Origin: Cryptomeria japonica
Lineage: Eukaryota; Streptophyta; Pinopsida; Cupressales; Cupressaceae
DNA: 64,000 nucleotides
Direction of reading: 5' to 3'
Assembly: GCF_030272615.1 (NCBI RefSeq)
Contig: NC_081414.1
Coordinates: forward strand, 822,863,896 to 822,927,895
Within the stretch, counting starts at the first letter, position 1; every line of letters starts with the position of its first letter. The translations under genes were made by a program, and so were the position numbers. Below, piece by piece: positions 1 to 9,589 of this stretch. The notes beneath the pieces are model-generated. The model saw nothing but the letters and a program-made list of their open reading frames with translations, did not search any database and had not been told where the DNA came from.

Positions 1-652
1 AATGTTTAAGGCATAAGTTTGATATTGGTTGGCTTTGGTAAGATATGCAGGCTGCTGAGGTTTATTATTGGGGTTGGGCATTAGCTGGGCAGGCATAGGC
101 GTTTGTTTCGGAGATCCAAGATTTGTGGCAGTTACTGCAGGAGGCGGCATAAGGGCTTGTGGTTGCGGTTGTGGAAGCTGTAGGAATCCAGAGGATTGGT
201 TTTGCCATTGTTGAGGGCCTCGCCATTGAGAATTTTGCTGCCAATTTCCTGAAGGTGGGGTCCATTGCCCCTGTGGCTGCTGCCATCCCCCTTGAGGGGG
301 GTTGCCATTGCTGGTTCTGATAATTAGGCCAATTTGGTTGAGGTGGGTTCCAGGATGGTGGTGGTCCATATGCATGTTGCCATTGATTATTATATCCAGA
401 ATAAGAATTACCAAAAGTTAAAGGGTCTTGAGGCATACCTTGTCTCTGGGCCCATGGTCTCCTTTGTGCAACAAAGAACACATGATCATCATCTCCTTCT
501 ACTGGCTTAAAGTCAGTAGGTAGTTGTTTAGCTTCCAAATTAGCCACCATCTTACATCTGCAGTCACGCTTCTTTTGTCTGCAGTATGGACAAACATTTT
601 TGGTGCCGTTGCCGGGGACGTATACTTTAAATGGCGCAGCAAAATATATGCA
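1..652 (-). pseudogene. Pro/Gln/Trp-rich open frame, probable retroelement gag-like relic, frameshifted, runs off left edge
   Basis: A minus-strand frame is open from the stop at 653-655; its first Met is at 550. It starts with a Cys-rich patch (CPYCRQKKRDCRCK, about 582-551), then an acidic/aromatic stretch (VEGDDDHVFFVAQRRPW). After that comes a low-complexity region rich in Pro, Gln, Trp and Asn, with repeats such as QQW and PPSGNWQQ. The reading changes frame in a G-run at 296-301: with one base fewer, the Q/W/P pattern continues to the window edge and ends in YALN. So a single-base indel broke one longer protein. Composition resembles the C-terminal part of some plant LTR-retrotransposon gag proteins, but I cannot assign a family. 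Its upstream part overlaps, in antisense, the primer-binding-site-like motif at 601-618, so one of the two signals may be incidental. Confidence 0.4.
601..618 (+). promoter_or_regulatory. tRNA-Asp-type primer-binding site of an LTR retrotransposon
   Basis: The sequence TGGTGCCGTTGCCGGGGA matches the complement of the plant tRNA-Asp 3' end at 17 of 18 positions (known site TGGCGCCGTTGCCGGGGA, used by Tat/Athila-type Ty3/gypsy elements). It follows a CA-ending sequence (ACA at 593-595) with a four-base spacer, as expected for a 5' LTR end on the plus strand. No LTR partner or plus-strand gag is visible in the window, so the element itself is not delimited. Confidence 0.5.
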
Positions 653-659
653 CTAGGAA

Positions 660-1721
660 CTTATTTTGGTTAAATCCTAGCAGAAATACATACTGAAAAG
701 AAATCCTACCTACGCTACAGGAAGGTAATGCAAATCTTTTTAAATCAACTATGATTTGATTACGACGGAAACCATAATAACTACAACTGAAACACAAACT
801 ATGAACTGGCCTTATGCTGCAGGAATAGACACAGTGATGGATTCCTTGTGCTGCAAGAGCAATGTAAAGTTGAGTTTGTATAAAAACTTTAAAGATGAAA
901 GCAAACTGCAGCTTAACAGGAAAGAACAACTAACTAACTAGCTACATATACCTACTAAGTGGGCCCCCTTAGCAAGCATCTCCTGATTACGCAGATATGA
1001 AACTCAGAACTTCATTGAACTTTATTCATAAAAACAGAATGATATACATTGCTTTGTTGATATGGAAACTAACAACAAACTTTGCTTCTGGTTAAATAGA
1101 TTCTGTCTTTCATTATCATCTTGATTCTTACATGACATCTACTATTCTTATTCTATCCTTCTCTCCTTCCCTCGCGCAGGAGGAGAAGCTTTATTTAAAA
1201 ACAGGGGAGCAACTAACTAACTAACTCCATTAAAGAAAGATGTGGAAGTAAAAACATATCCTCAAATCAAGGAACAAACTTCATAAATGAGTTTATGCAT
1301 TCAACCCGATCAGAGAGAATCTAGCACTCCACTCTTTGTCATTAAAATTCTTTCCCATGATTTCAGTCAAAGAGTTTTTGCCAGATCTTCCTCGAAGTCG
1401 TGCAGGAAATGGACTTTACTGCAAGGCTGAGATTGGTTGCGCTTGACTCGATCATTCTTCAACAACCTACGAAACAAAAGGTAACAAGCAACAGAAAAGG
1501 TGTATGGCACATACACGATATCCATTCATTAATCACACATTTTAGATTTACTTCATCATTCAAAAACTGTATACGATATACCAGTCATTTTAGGGAGTCA
1601 ACAGGGCAATAAATGCAATCAAGTTAATCACAAAGAGCTGCAGGAATATAAAAGTCTCTTGCTATAGGATATCCCAAAAAGGTTTCACAAAGTCTGAACA
1701 TCCATGAAATAACAAAAGTAA
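660..1721. other. No gene recognised
   Basis: Short open frames exist on both strands, but none has a recognisable motif, a consistent composition or splice context. Mildly AT-rich. It may be leader DNA of the element whose primer site is at 601, but nothing shows this directly. Confidence 0.4.
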
Positions 1722-2540
1722 AGGCATTTAAAAGTTTTATCAAAACATCCAAATTATGAGCATTTTTTAAGCTCATCAGATCCCATTAAAAGTCAAGAGC
1801 AAAGCAACTTTAAAGAGGATTCCAATGATCTTCCTCCTTGTCAAGATCAAATTATTCCTTCAAATCCACAAGATCCACTTGTTCCTCCATCTCCTTGTCC
1901 TAATCCAGCATATACACTCCAAGATCGTATTTCTTTTGATGATCCCATTATTTCTCCCATTCCATCTCTTGAAGAGCCTGTCATTAAACCATGTCCACTA
2001 CACAATCCTAGTCCCCCTCGTGATCCTAATCCCCCTCATGATTCTAATGTGTCAGTGCAAGATGTTCATGAACCCTCGACATGCATAATGGGTTCTTCTA
2101 CTTTGGTGTAATCCGATCTGCTTCAAGATCTCACTATTTCTCTCATATCATATCTACCTCATAATGGACTCACATCTTCATCCCAAAGAAAAGAGTCTCC
2201 TACAAGTCAAGATATTCATAAAGGCAAAGGAGTAGATCTCCATAAGAAAGAATCCCTTCATGTCAAAGAAGATCTTAAGGGTCATGTCTACACAACTCAC
2301 TCTCAAGACGTTGGTATCCCTCCATCAAAATCAAAACATACACCTTCCCCATCATACCTTCCATCCATCTTAGGTCCTTATATCCCTTCGTCCTCTATGC
2401 AAGGTCAGCAAAGGCACACATCTTTGAGTAAATTTTATCAATCCAAAAGAAGTCCATTTCATTCATATCCATCCATGCATTCCTTTCCTCCTCCAAGCAA
2501 TTTGGATGCCAAGTATAAAAATCATAATTGTGAGACATGA
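1722..2540 (+). pseudogene. Pro/Ser-rich long frame with one in-frame stop, probable retroelement spacer region
   Basis: One plus-strand frame stays open from 1722 to 2540 apart from a TAA at 2109-2111. It was easy to miss because it has no early Met. The first half is rich in Pro and Asp with near-repeats (QDPLVPP, NPSPPRDPNPPHD). The second half is basic and Ser/His/Lys-rich (SQDIHKGKGVDLHKKE, SFPPPSNLDAKYKNHNC). It ends at a TGA seven bases before the target site of the LTR element at 2552. The length of open frame in AT-rich DNA argues for former coding. The composition is that of a disordered linker, and I suspect a gypsy polyprotein spacer, but no catalytic motif is present. Confidence 0.4.
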
Positions 2541-2551
2541 CCTCACAACTT

Positions 2552-2881
2552 TGTTGGAGTTATCTTTTATTAGCTAATAATTATTTATTTAATTATTAGT
2601 CTCTTATACTCCATTCGTAAGCTATACTTAGGAATCTTATAATTCTTTAGGGTTTTCACCTTTAGGGGTTTCAGTATTCTTTTATAAGGATTCTCTCTTT
2701 GTTTTTTCTTTAACAACTGTAATTATTGAATTGCATTCTTATTGCACAATCAATATGACTCCTCTTTTCTGGATCTCTGAATTCTGTCCTCCATAGCTTT
2801 TTTGGTTCTCTCCTTCTATGATAGGTTTGCATGTAGGTGATCCTTGGGAGCTATAGAGTTTATTTTTCCTCAACTCCAATA
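2552..2881 (+). repeat. 5' LTR of the 2.4-kb non-autonomous element
   Basis: Starts TGTTGGAGTTATC and ends CAACTCCAATA, with inverted termini TTGGAGTT/AACTCCAA. It pairs with 4616-4946. The AT-rich U3-like part contains TTTATAAGGATTC near 2690, a possible TATA element. Confidence 0.92.
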
Positions 2882-3063
2882 TGGTATCAGAGCCTACATC
2901 TGTTACTGCTTGTTCTTGATTTTTTAGAAGATTTTTTGGAGGAGGGTTTCAAGCTTTTTAGAGTTTATGCCTCCATTCTTCTCTTGTGATAGGTATTTTG
3001 CTTGCAGGTGTTCTTGGGATCTCTGAAGTTGTATTTTCTCAACTCCAATATGGTATTAGAGCT
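2811..3063 (+). repeat. Tandem duplication of LTR end plus primer site inside the element
   Basis: About 169 bp separates the primer site at 2882 from a second copy at 3051. Upstream of both lies the same order of motifs: CTTCT...TGATAGGT...GCAGGTG or GTAGGTG...TTGGGA...CTCAACTCCAATA. The second copy is clearly more diverged. Confidence 0.7.
2882..2894 (+). promoter_or_regulatory. Initiator-Met tRNA primer-binding site
   Basis: TGGTATCAGAGCC lies directly after the 5' LTR. A diverged second copy (TGGTATTAGAGCT) is at 3051-3063, also preceded by an LTR-end-like CTCAACTCCAATA. Confidence 0.88.
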
Positions 3064-4606
3064 TCAAATCTGCATGCCCCTATTCTCTTCATGAGAGATT
3101 TTGGGGCTTGTGCTTCAGATCTGAGTATTCAAGGGTTTGTGTAGTTGTTTTTTTTCTATTTTTGGAGGTAGCTGATTTTTTAGTACATTTTGGTGCCAAA
3201 AGGACCTCACACTTGGATTCAAAAGGTCGATTCCATGAATTTTGATATATAATTTGCCTATTTTCGGTGATAGGGGCATGATTTTGTATTGGCACATTTT
3301 TCGAGGCATGAAAATCCATACGATTGTAACTACAAATACGTCAGAAAATTTTCGTCAAAATAAATAAATAAATAAATTTTAACCCTCTTTATACCCTAAA
3401 GAGGGTTTTTTTTCTTTTGGCCGTAACTTGGTCATACGAAGGCTCTTTTTCGAAAATCTTGTATCATTGGAAAGCTCTTTCTGAGCTCTTTTGAACTTTT
3501 GATTTTGTCTTTTTGATGACATTTTTTTCTGTCAATTCCAGAGGTTCTTTTTTGCACTTTGGGAGACATAACTTGAGCATCCAAACTCCGTTTTTCAAAA
3601 AATTTATATTGTTGGTAAGCTTGTTCTGTTTTATTTCCATTCATATGAGTTTTCTTTCCAAATTCTGCTCCAATTATATTTTATTCATTTTTTTCCTTTT
3701 CAGCACTCTAGTGAATATCTTGGATGTTTCAGGTCCTAGGATCTCTTTCTTTGAGTAGGATGTCTCGTCTTTGGTTGTTCTTTTTGTTTCTAGTCTTCTG
3801 TCTCTTCTGATCATTGTAGCATTTTATTAATGAAAATGCACTGAGATAAAGTGCCATCATGCATTGGATACTTGGGATCTTGCACATCTTGTGCCTTATT
3901 GTACATGCACTACTTATAAAGTGCCATGGGGGGGTTGATGTTTTCCTTTGTTTTCCATCTACCTTTGTCACGTGAGTGTTCTTTCCATGATATTAGCCTC
4001 ATGATGTGTGTCAAGTGAGTGTTCCTTCCATGACACAATGTACTTTCTATGCACCTTCGATGTTCCTGGTTCTTTGTCATGCAGTTCTTGTTGGCTATTC
4101 TTTTCAGTGTACCTATCCCTCTCCCTTTTCAGCATTATGGGGAGGTTTGTCATGTTGGTTCTAATGCTTCCTTGGTTCGATTGATCAGCTCTGCAGGCTT
4201 GGTGTTTCATGTCATCTGTATCTTCAAGTCCATTTGTTTGCCTTTGTTTGTCATCTACTTGGTCCTATTCTATTTTAGTGGAGGTTCTTCAGATCAACAG
4301 TTACTCTTCGACAATGTTTGCAACTATTTCATGCTTCAGTGGTATTCTTCATTCTCTTCTTTTTGTTCCTATCTTCTGGACCACTCTTGTTTGGAGGCTT
4401 CTTAGTCTTCACTTGAGCTTTCATCTCTTCTTGGAGAGCAGTTTTGTTCCCATAGGGTTTTCTCTTTTTTCTCCACTTTACAAAGATTTTATTGTACTTG
4501 GGTACCTCATCAGGCCTAGTTGTCAGGACCCATTGTTGTTTTACTGCATTTTTTATTTGTTTTTTTAGTCCTTAATTATTTTTTAGCTACTACCTAATTT
4601 CATCTT

Positions 4607-4615
4607 AGGGGGGGG
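4607..4615 (+). promoter_or_regulatory. Polypurine tract before the 3' LTR
   Basis: An A followed by eight G residues lies immediately 5' of TGTTGGAG at 4616, the position where plus-strand DNA priming is expected. Confidence 0.8.
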
Positions 4616-4946
4616 TGTTGGAGTTATCTTTTATTAGCTATTAATTATTTATTTAATTATTAGTCTATTTTACTCCATGCTTAAGCTAAACTTAGGAATC
4701 TTATAATTCTTTAGGGTTTTCACCTTTAGGGTTTCAAGTATCCTTTTATAAGGATTCTCTCTTTGTTTTCTCATTAACAACTGTAATTATTGAATTGCAT
4801 TCTTTTTGCACAATCAATATGACTCCTCTTTTTTTGGATCTTTGAATAATGGCCTCCATAGCATTTTTGCTTCTCTCCTTCTATGATAGGTTTGCATGCA
4901 GGTGACCTTTGGGAGCTGTAGAGTTGATTTTTCCTCAACTCCAATA
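4616..4946 (+). repeat. 3' LTR of the 2.4-kb non-autonomous element
   Basis: Near-identical direct repeat of 2552-2881, followed by the target duplication AACTT at 4947-4951. Confidence 0.92.
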
Positions 4947-4951
4947 AACTT

Positions 4952-7049
4952 CTCGAATGCCACCTAAGATAATTAACATGATCCTATGAATATTATTAAA
5001 TGACAAGTTACATAAAGCAACTTTATGACAACTAACTTAATTCAAGCTAGATCCTAAGTAAACTTAACATGTGAATAGGCTCTAACTATGAACTAGTTAG
5101 GATATAAATACATTCATGCCAATATTTAGCACCCAAATCTAGTACCATATCAAAAGCTCCACAATAATGAAAATTTAACAAATCATTAAATGAAGAAAAA
5201 CATTCTCCATCACTATCGAGTGTGACCGATTTGAACTTATTTAACTTATATAGAGATGCCCCTTGATTTATCCTTCTCACTTAAATCTGTCTATCTATGC
5301 TCTCCTTATAATGACAATTCTTAAATATATTATAAATGTCATAGTTGTATTTAGCAACTTTCATGATATTGTGTAAGAATTAAAAAAGGTTTAATTCAAG
5401 TTAAAGTGATAAGAGTATAACTCTAAATAAAATGCAGAAAATAAATAAATATGAATAAATTATTAACTTCAAACTCAGTAGTGTTATTCCATCTTTTAGA
5501 CAAAATGTTAAATGAATGTGATCTACAACATTAAGCTCTTGTCTTGTTCATTATATTTTATAACCTTATTGAAATTCCAATCTAACTCGTAATTATCTAT
5601 TTATGAAAATGCTGTTAAAAAGTATATCTTCTAAACTATTTTTTTTTTTAAGCTTCAAAGCGTGTTACATAAAGAGGTGTCTCAATACAAGAGTTGCAAA
5701 GTAGACTCGCAAGACATGTTAAGGAAGTTTCATAATAATAAAATTGGATTACTTTTGAAGTGTGCATTGGGAGTCCAACTCTACTTGGTCATAAGAGTCC
5801 AACTCTACCTGGTCATAAAATAGATATTAGGAGAAAATACTATAAAATATAACTTTCCTATAAAATTTTAAGAAAAATCGATATCAAGACAACTAAGAAA
5901 TGAAATGATCTATTTGCTTTCTGGTTCCTTAATTATTCTAATAGTGTGATTGTGTTTAAGTGAATACTCTAGAGAAATTTTGTATAGCTTTCATGTATGA
6001 TAATCCATTAATAGTCTACTTAGTCTTGCCTAATTGACCATGTATTTCAAACATAGGGATCTCCTATTATTCTTTGTTGAAAACTATTGTTGATCATGTT
6101 GGCAAGACTCTTGCTCGTATTTATCCTAGAAATGATCGTATTTAAGTTGGAATTGGCGATCATGGCAACCTAAATATTGATAGTTCTATGTTGTTGTCAC
6201 GCTAGTAGGGATGGGCAACACTACAATCTTTGAGATCTCATACTCATTTCACGTGATTGTTTAGTATAGATTTTACAGATATCTAGAATGTAAAATTCTC
6301 ACTTTATTCAAAGTTATACATTTTGATAAAGGCACAGTTGTGATAGAACCATAACTCTTTCATGATAAATTTTTATAAGGCGACTTAAGAAAAAACCAAT
6401 AATAATTCACAGCATGCCTGAATAAATTTGCAGATTTAAAATAAAGAACAATTTCAAGAGAATCTGAATTCGAGTAAGGCTTCCTGAATCCTAACAGTAG
6501 CTTATTACCCAAAAGAGAAAAACAATAAATACCAAACCAGTATAAATTCATTTGAGACTGAAGATGCAGACCTTCCTCTATGTGCTGAGCAATATATAGA
6601 GAGAATTGAACATTATAAAAGCATAATTGAAGATGAAATCTCGTAAGTCTTTTTTCAGACTATCGAACCTGAACAGAGCATCCGTAGATGTATCGGAGAT
6701 TAGACCATTATGCATTGTAGAGAGAACGGAGGGAATGATACAACTGAGTAAATGATTTTAAAAATATCTGGTAGTCTTATAGGTATTGAAAGAAACCAGA
6801 ATTTAAAGAAATAAATAACAATAGGGCTGGAGAAGAACAGTCGAGACTTTATGTCCAATCAAACATTAATCTATGCATTCTCACAACAGACTTATTCACC
6901 AATAATATTGCTCCAGATTCTATAAATAAATGTACAGTGAAGAAAAACCAAATATGACCCTTTTTTAAGATGAACATATAAATAAGTCTGCCATTAATCT
7001 ATTTATAAATCTTTTTAAACTTGTAACAAAAACTAATCCAGCAAGAAAA
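4952..7049. other. Gene-free AT-rich stretch
   Basis: No coding pattern recognised on either strand. Contains a T9 run near 5639 and a 24-bp tandem pair at 5771-5818. This is DNA downstream (3') of the H2B-like fragment and gene A, which both read on the minus strand. Confidence 0.5.
5771..5818 (+). repeat. Two tandem 24-bp units
   Basis: GAGTCCAACTCTAC(T/C)TGG followed by TCATAA occurs twice head to tail with one mismatch. Confidence 0.85.
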
Positions 7050-7271
7050 CTATATAACCACCTTATTTCCTTCTAAAACAGCATGCTTAGCTATCTCTCC
7101 AGTACGAACTAGATCAGAAACCTCACGAATATCAAGCATGAAGCTCTGTATGATATCCGTGTTAGAACTAGACATGACTATGGAGGAGTGCACTTGCTTC
7201 AACACGTTGTATACAAACTGCTTGTAACACTTCCCACCTCTCTTCTTTAATTCACCACAATTTAGTCCTCG
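7050..7271 (-). pseudogene. Histone H2B-like fragment lacking the middle of the histone fold
   Basis: A 73-codon minus-strand frame, bounded by stops at 7272-7274 and 7050-7052, reads like plant H2B. Segments in order: KK...CYKQFVYNVLKQVHSS (H2B pattern YKxYIxKVLKQVH), then MSSSNTDIIQSFMLDI (pattern ISSKAMxIMNSFxxDI), then REVSDLVRTGEIAKHAVLEG (pattern REIQTAVRLxLPGELAKHAVSEG). Roughly 20 residues that normally join these last two parts, the end of helix 2 and loop 2 (around the conserved RLARYNKK), are missing without loss of frame. Without them a normal H2A-H2B dimer is unlikely. There is no usable Met at the N-terminus, although a 5' exon cannot be excluded. It ends with a stop about 75 bases downstream of gene A's stop. 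Most likely a processed or decayed H2B pseudogene; a divergent H2B-like gene is a less likely alternative. Confidence 0.72.
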
Positions 7272-7343
7272 TCATTTTATTATAAATATTTTTTTCTAAA
7301 CAAACTAAAACCTCCTCACAAATACAGAAAACAGGCTAATACA

Positions 7344-7869
7344 TCAATTTAAGATTTGTTTTGAGCGCCATAAAAATTTGATTACGGCATTGATGGCCAC
7401 GAGAGCATAGACTGCAATATTCAAGAACACAAATAAGAAGAAAAGACCTAGTTGAGATTTGCAACTGGCGCCAACCGTAGCTTGATGGTTATTTGGATTT
7501 CGTTCTGAATTTAGTTGCTCTTCCTTTATCATCTTTTGATAAACAAAATAATATAGCACTCCTAAATTGAAGAGAAAACGGACAGGCATATCATCATTGT
7601 TAACGAACTAGGTAGGCTCTGCTGCATTGAGAAATAGAGCCCAAAAGCTGCAATAGATATCTCAAAAACTGTGAATGCATAAGTCACATATTTCCTCTTT
7701 TCCTTTACAACCTCTTTTATCTGCATATCAGATGGAGGGGCCATTTGAGGGCCCACAAGTATAGATTCAGAAGCCATTCTGTTCATACGGGCAGCTGCTT
7801 CGATCGGAGGCACAGGATGTCCCACTTCGTTCTCGCCGCCGATGTCATTTTGTCCAGGCGTGTCAAACT
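7344..7869 (-). pseudogene. Gene A: third paralogue of the three-segment membrane protein family, frameshifted
   Basis: This is the last exon of a gene homologous to B and C. The acceptor CTTTCTCTCAG ends at 7870. The exon encodes an acidic/polar N-part (QNDIGGENEVGHPVPPIE), then KEVVKEKRKYVTY, a hydrophobic segment (AFTVFEISIAAFGLYF) and a second one (LTMMICLSVFSSI). At that point a T-run is one base shorter than in C (near 7565-7570), giving an immediate TAG. The other frame then continues the family pattern: LGVLYYFVYQKM, KEEQLNSERNPNNHQAT, and the third segment (LGLFFLFVFLNIAVYALVAINAV), ending at 7344. The exon is in phase 1, like B and C. A possible preceding exon is 7957-7993 (acceptor TTGTTTCAG, donor GTAATCC, phase 1), but it does not resemble exon 2 of B or C. 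Start, promoter and exon 1 were not found. Probably inactive unless the deletion is an assembly error. Confidence 0.75.
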
Positions 7870-8002
7870 CTGAGAGAAAGAATCTAAGCTTAACAGATAT
7901 AATATACTTACGATAAAGGTCTTGAATATATTGCAGAATAATTGGACACGGATTACCATAGAGGAATTTTATTGTATTCTTATCAGGTCGTGACTGAAAC
8001 AA

Positions 8003-9589
8003 TAATGAGAATATGAAGCTTGATGAGGCTTTAGCCTTTAATATTTGTGAAGGCAGGTTTCACAGACTCGTGTCATGGTGAAGGAGCTGATGTTATGAAA
8101 GCAAACTGGTTAACGTCGCTTAACTCCTGCAGAATGCAAATTTAAGAATCACTTTAATTCCAAAATACAATACAAAATAGGAGAAGTCACAGGCTATATC
8201 ATAAGTCTATAATGGGGAATTTGCTGTACACAAAATGTAAATAAATAGATAATCTTGTTGCACTGCTCAATCAAATGGACACAAAAAGAAAAGGAACGAA
8301 ACTGAAAAAGAGCAACCAATGCTAAGGAGAACCGTTTGAATAAAACCCAGATCGGAACTTGCCCATCATTGTCATAAATCAACAACAGAATTATAAGCAA
8401 AGATCGGATCTTCAGATTACTGATCATGCTAGAAATTTACAATTCCAATACACAAGGAGATCACGGAAAGATTCATTAACGAAGAGAGTCCAGTGTTGAT
8501 TTAATTTGCAGGCCAAAGGTGTGTGAATCAAATCCTACCGTTGAAAGGAAATATTAAGAACAATAGCGCTTTAAGGACAGAATCCTCCATACATGAAATA
8601 GATTCGAAAATCTAAAAGCTAACAGGCAAGAGAAGGAAAATACATATCTCGAAAATAGAAATCTAAACTTAAAAGTGTTAAACAAAACGTGAGTAGCCTT
8701 ATGGACAAGATGTCGCGATTATAGGCATTCCAAACTTGTCAAATACCGAGCATTCCAAAATATTAGTTTCATTGAGTGAGTAGCATTCTGGACAAGGTGA
8801 CTCGATTCCGAGCATTCCAAACTGGTGAAAACGCCGATATTGCAAGGCTTGTGAAGTGCTCTTTCCACCTGCGTGAGAGTGACAGAAAGCGACACTAAAT
8901 GTAGTTATGGACAAAATCAAAAGACCGAGTCTAGAAAAAATCCTGATTGAGTGGCCATGTGGACATCCAGCTAGTGGAATATTGATTCCATTGGATGAAA
9001 GGCGGCAAGTCAAACAAACTGTTGGAAATCGATCTCACTATTCCAACAAAATGAAGGTAGTTGGGCTAGGTTGGAGTAGGTCCCGGGCTTGTGCAACGCT
9101 CTTTCAACAAGCGTGAGAGTGACAGGAAGCAAAGCAAAACTCAAAATGTGAGAAAATGGTGAAATATCGATTAGATTGGGTCGGTGGCCGCAGAAGTTTG
9201 CAACATATGTTTGCGTGAAAGACGCGGCCAATTAATTCTATTCCTAAGTGTGATACAGGGTTTATACGTTTTATTAATATTCCCTCTCCTGCGTGGCTCT
9301 TACGTTCTATCCGGCCATGCACGAAGAGTTTATGCGAGGGGCGATATATTAATATGAAATATACTGCCCAAATTAAAAAATTCAACATTTCAAAACAAAC
9401 ATTTTAACGTTTCTAGAATTCGACAGCTTTCCTAGAAGCCGATCAGAACCTAACTTCTTCATTCGAATTAAATTGTGCTTTAACAAGATATCCCTGGATC
9501 TCCGATTAGAAAGAATGACTGTTTTATTATCTTTGTGGAATCTTTGGTACCACTAGATTTATTTATGAAATAATGTAATTCAATTAAGA
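8003..9589. other. Non-coding stretch upstream of gene A, with local direct repeats
   Basis: Should hold the promoter and any 5' exons of gene A, but I could not fix them. The open frames here are overlapping antisense readings without family resemblance. Direct repeats at about 8693-9135 are listed separately. Confidence 0.45.
8693..9135 (+). repeat. Dispersed direct repeats upstream of gene A
   Basis: Two motifs recur. First, GTAGC(C/A)TT.TGGACAAG.TG followed by GCATTCCAAACT(T/G)GT, at about 8693-8740 and 8783-8830, with a partial third copy near 8900. Second, GGCTTGTG.A..GCTCTTTC, then GCGTGAGAGTGACAG.AAGC, at about 8847-8892 and 9089-9134. Spacing is about 90 and 240 bp. Confidence 0.75.

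Larger units (their letters stand above)
2552..4946 (+). mobile_element. Complete non-autonomous copia-type LTR retrotransposon (LARD-like)
   Basis: Two direct repeats of 330 and 331 bp (2552-2881 and 4616-4946) begin TGTTGGAG and end CTCCAATA. A five-base duplication AACTT flanks the element (2547-2551 and 4947-4951). The first LTR is followed directly by TGGTATCAGAGCC (2882-2894), the initiator-Met tRNA primer site typical of Ty1/copia. A G-rich polypurine tract (4607-4615) precedes the second LTR. The 1.7-kb interior has no gag, protease, integrase or RT; its open frames are Phe/Leu/Ser-rich translations of T-rich DNA. It must have used proteins from another element. The LTRs remain very similar, suggesting younger insertion than the neighbouring decayed elements. 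Confidence 0.92.

Noticed and set aside
4049-4568. Two overlapping plus-strand frames with hydrophobic, Cys/Ser/Phe-rich text inside the 2.4-kb LTR element
   Set aside because: Composition follows from T-rich DNA; two overlapping frames look equally protein-like and neither has a known motif.
7870-7915. Very short intron (about 42 bases) before gene A's last exon, using GTAAGT near 7911
   Set aside because: Shorter than plant introns usually are; the donor at 7956 gives 87 bases and the right phase, though that too is tentative.
8699-9388. Overlapping frames on both strands around 9 kb
   Set aside because: They mirror one another across direct repeats and show no family motif.
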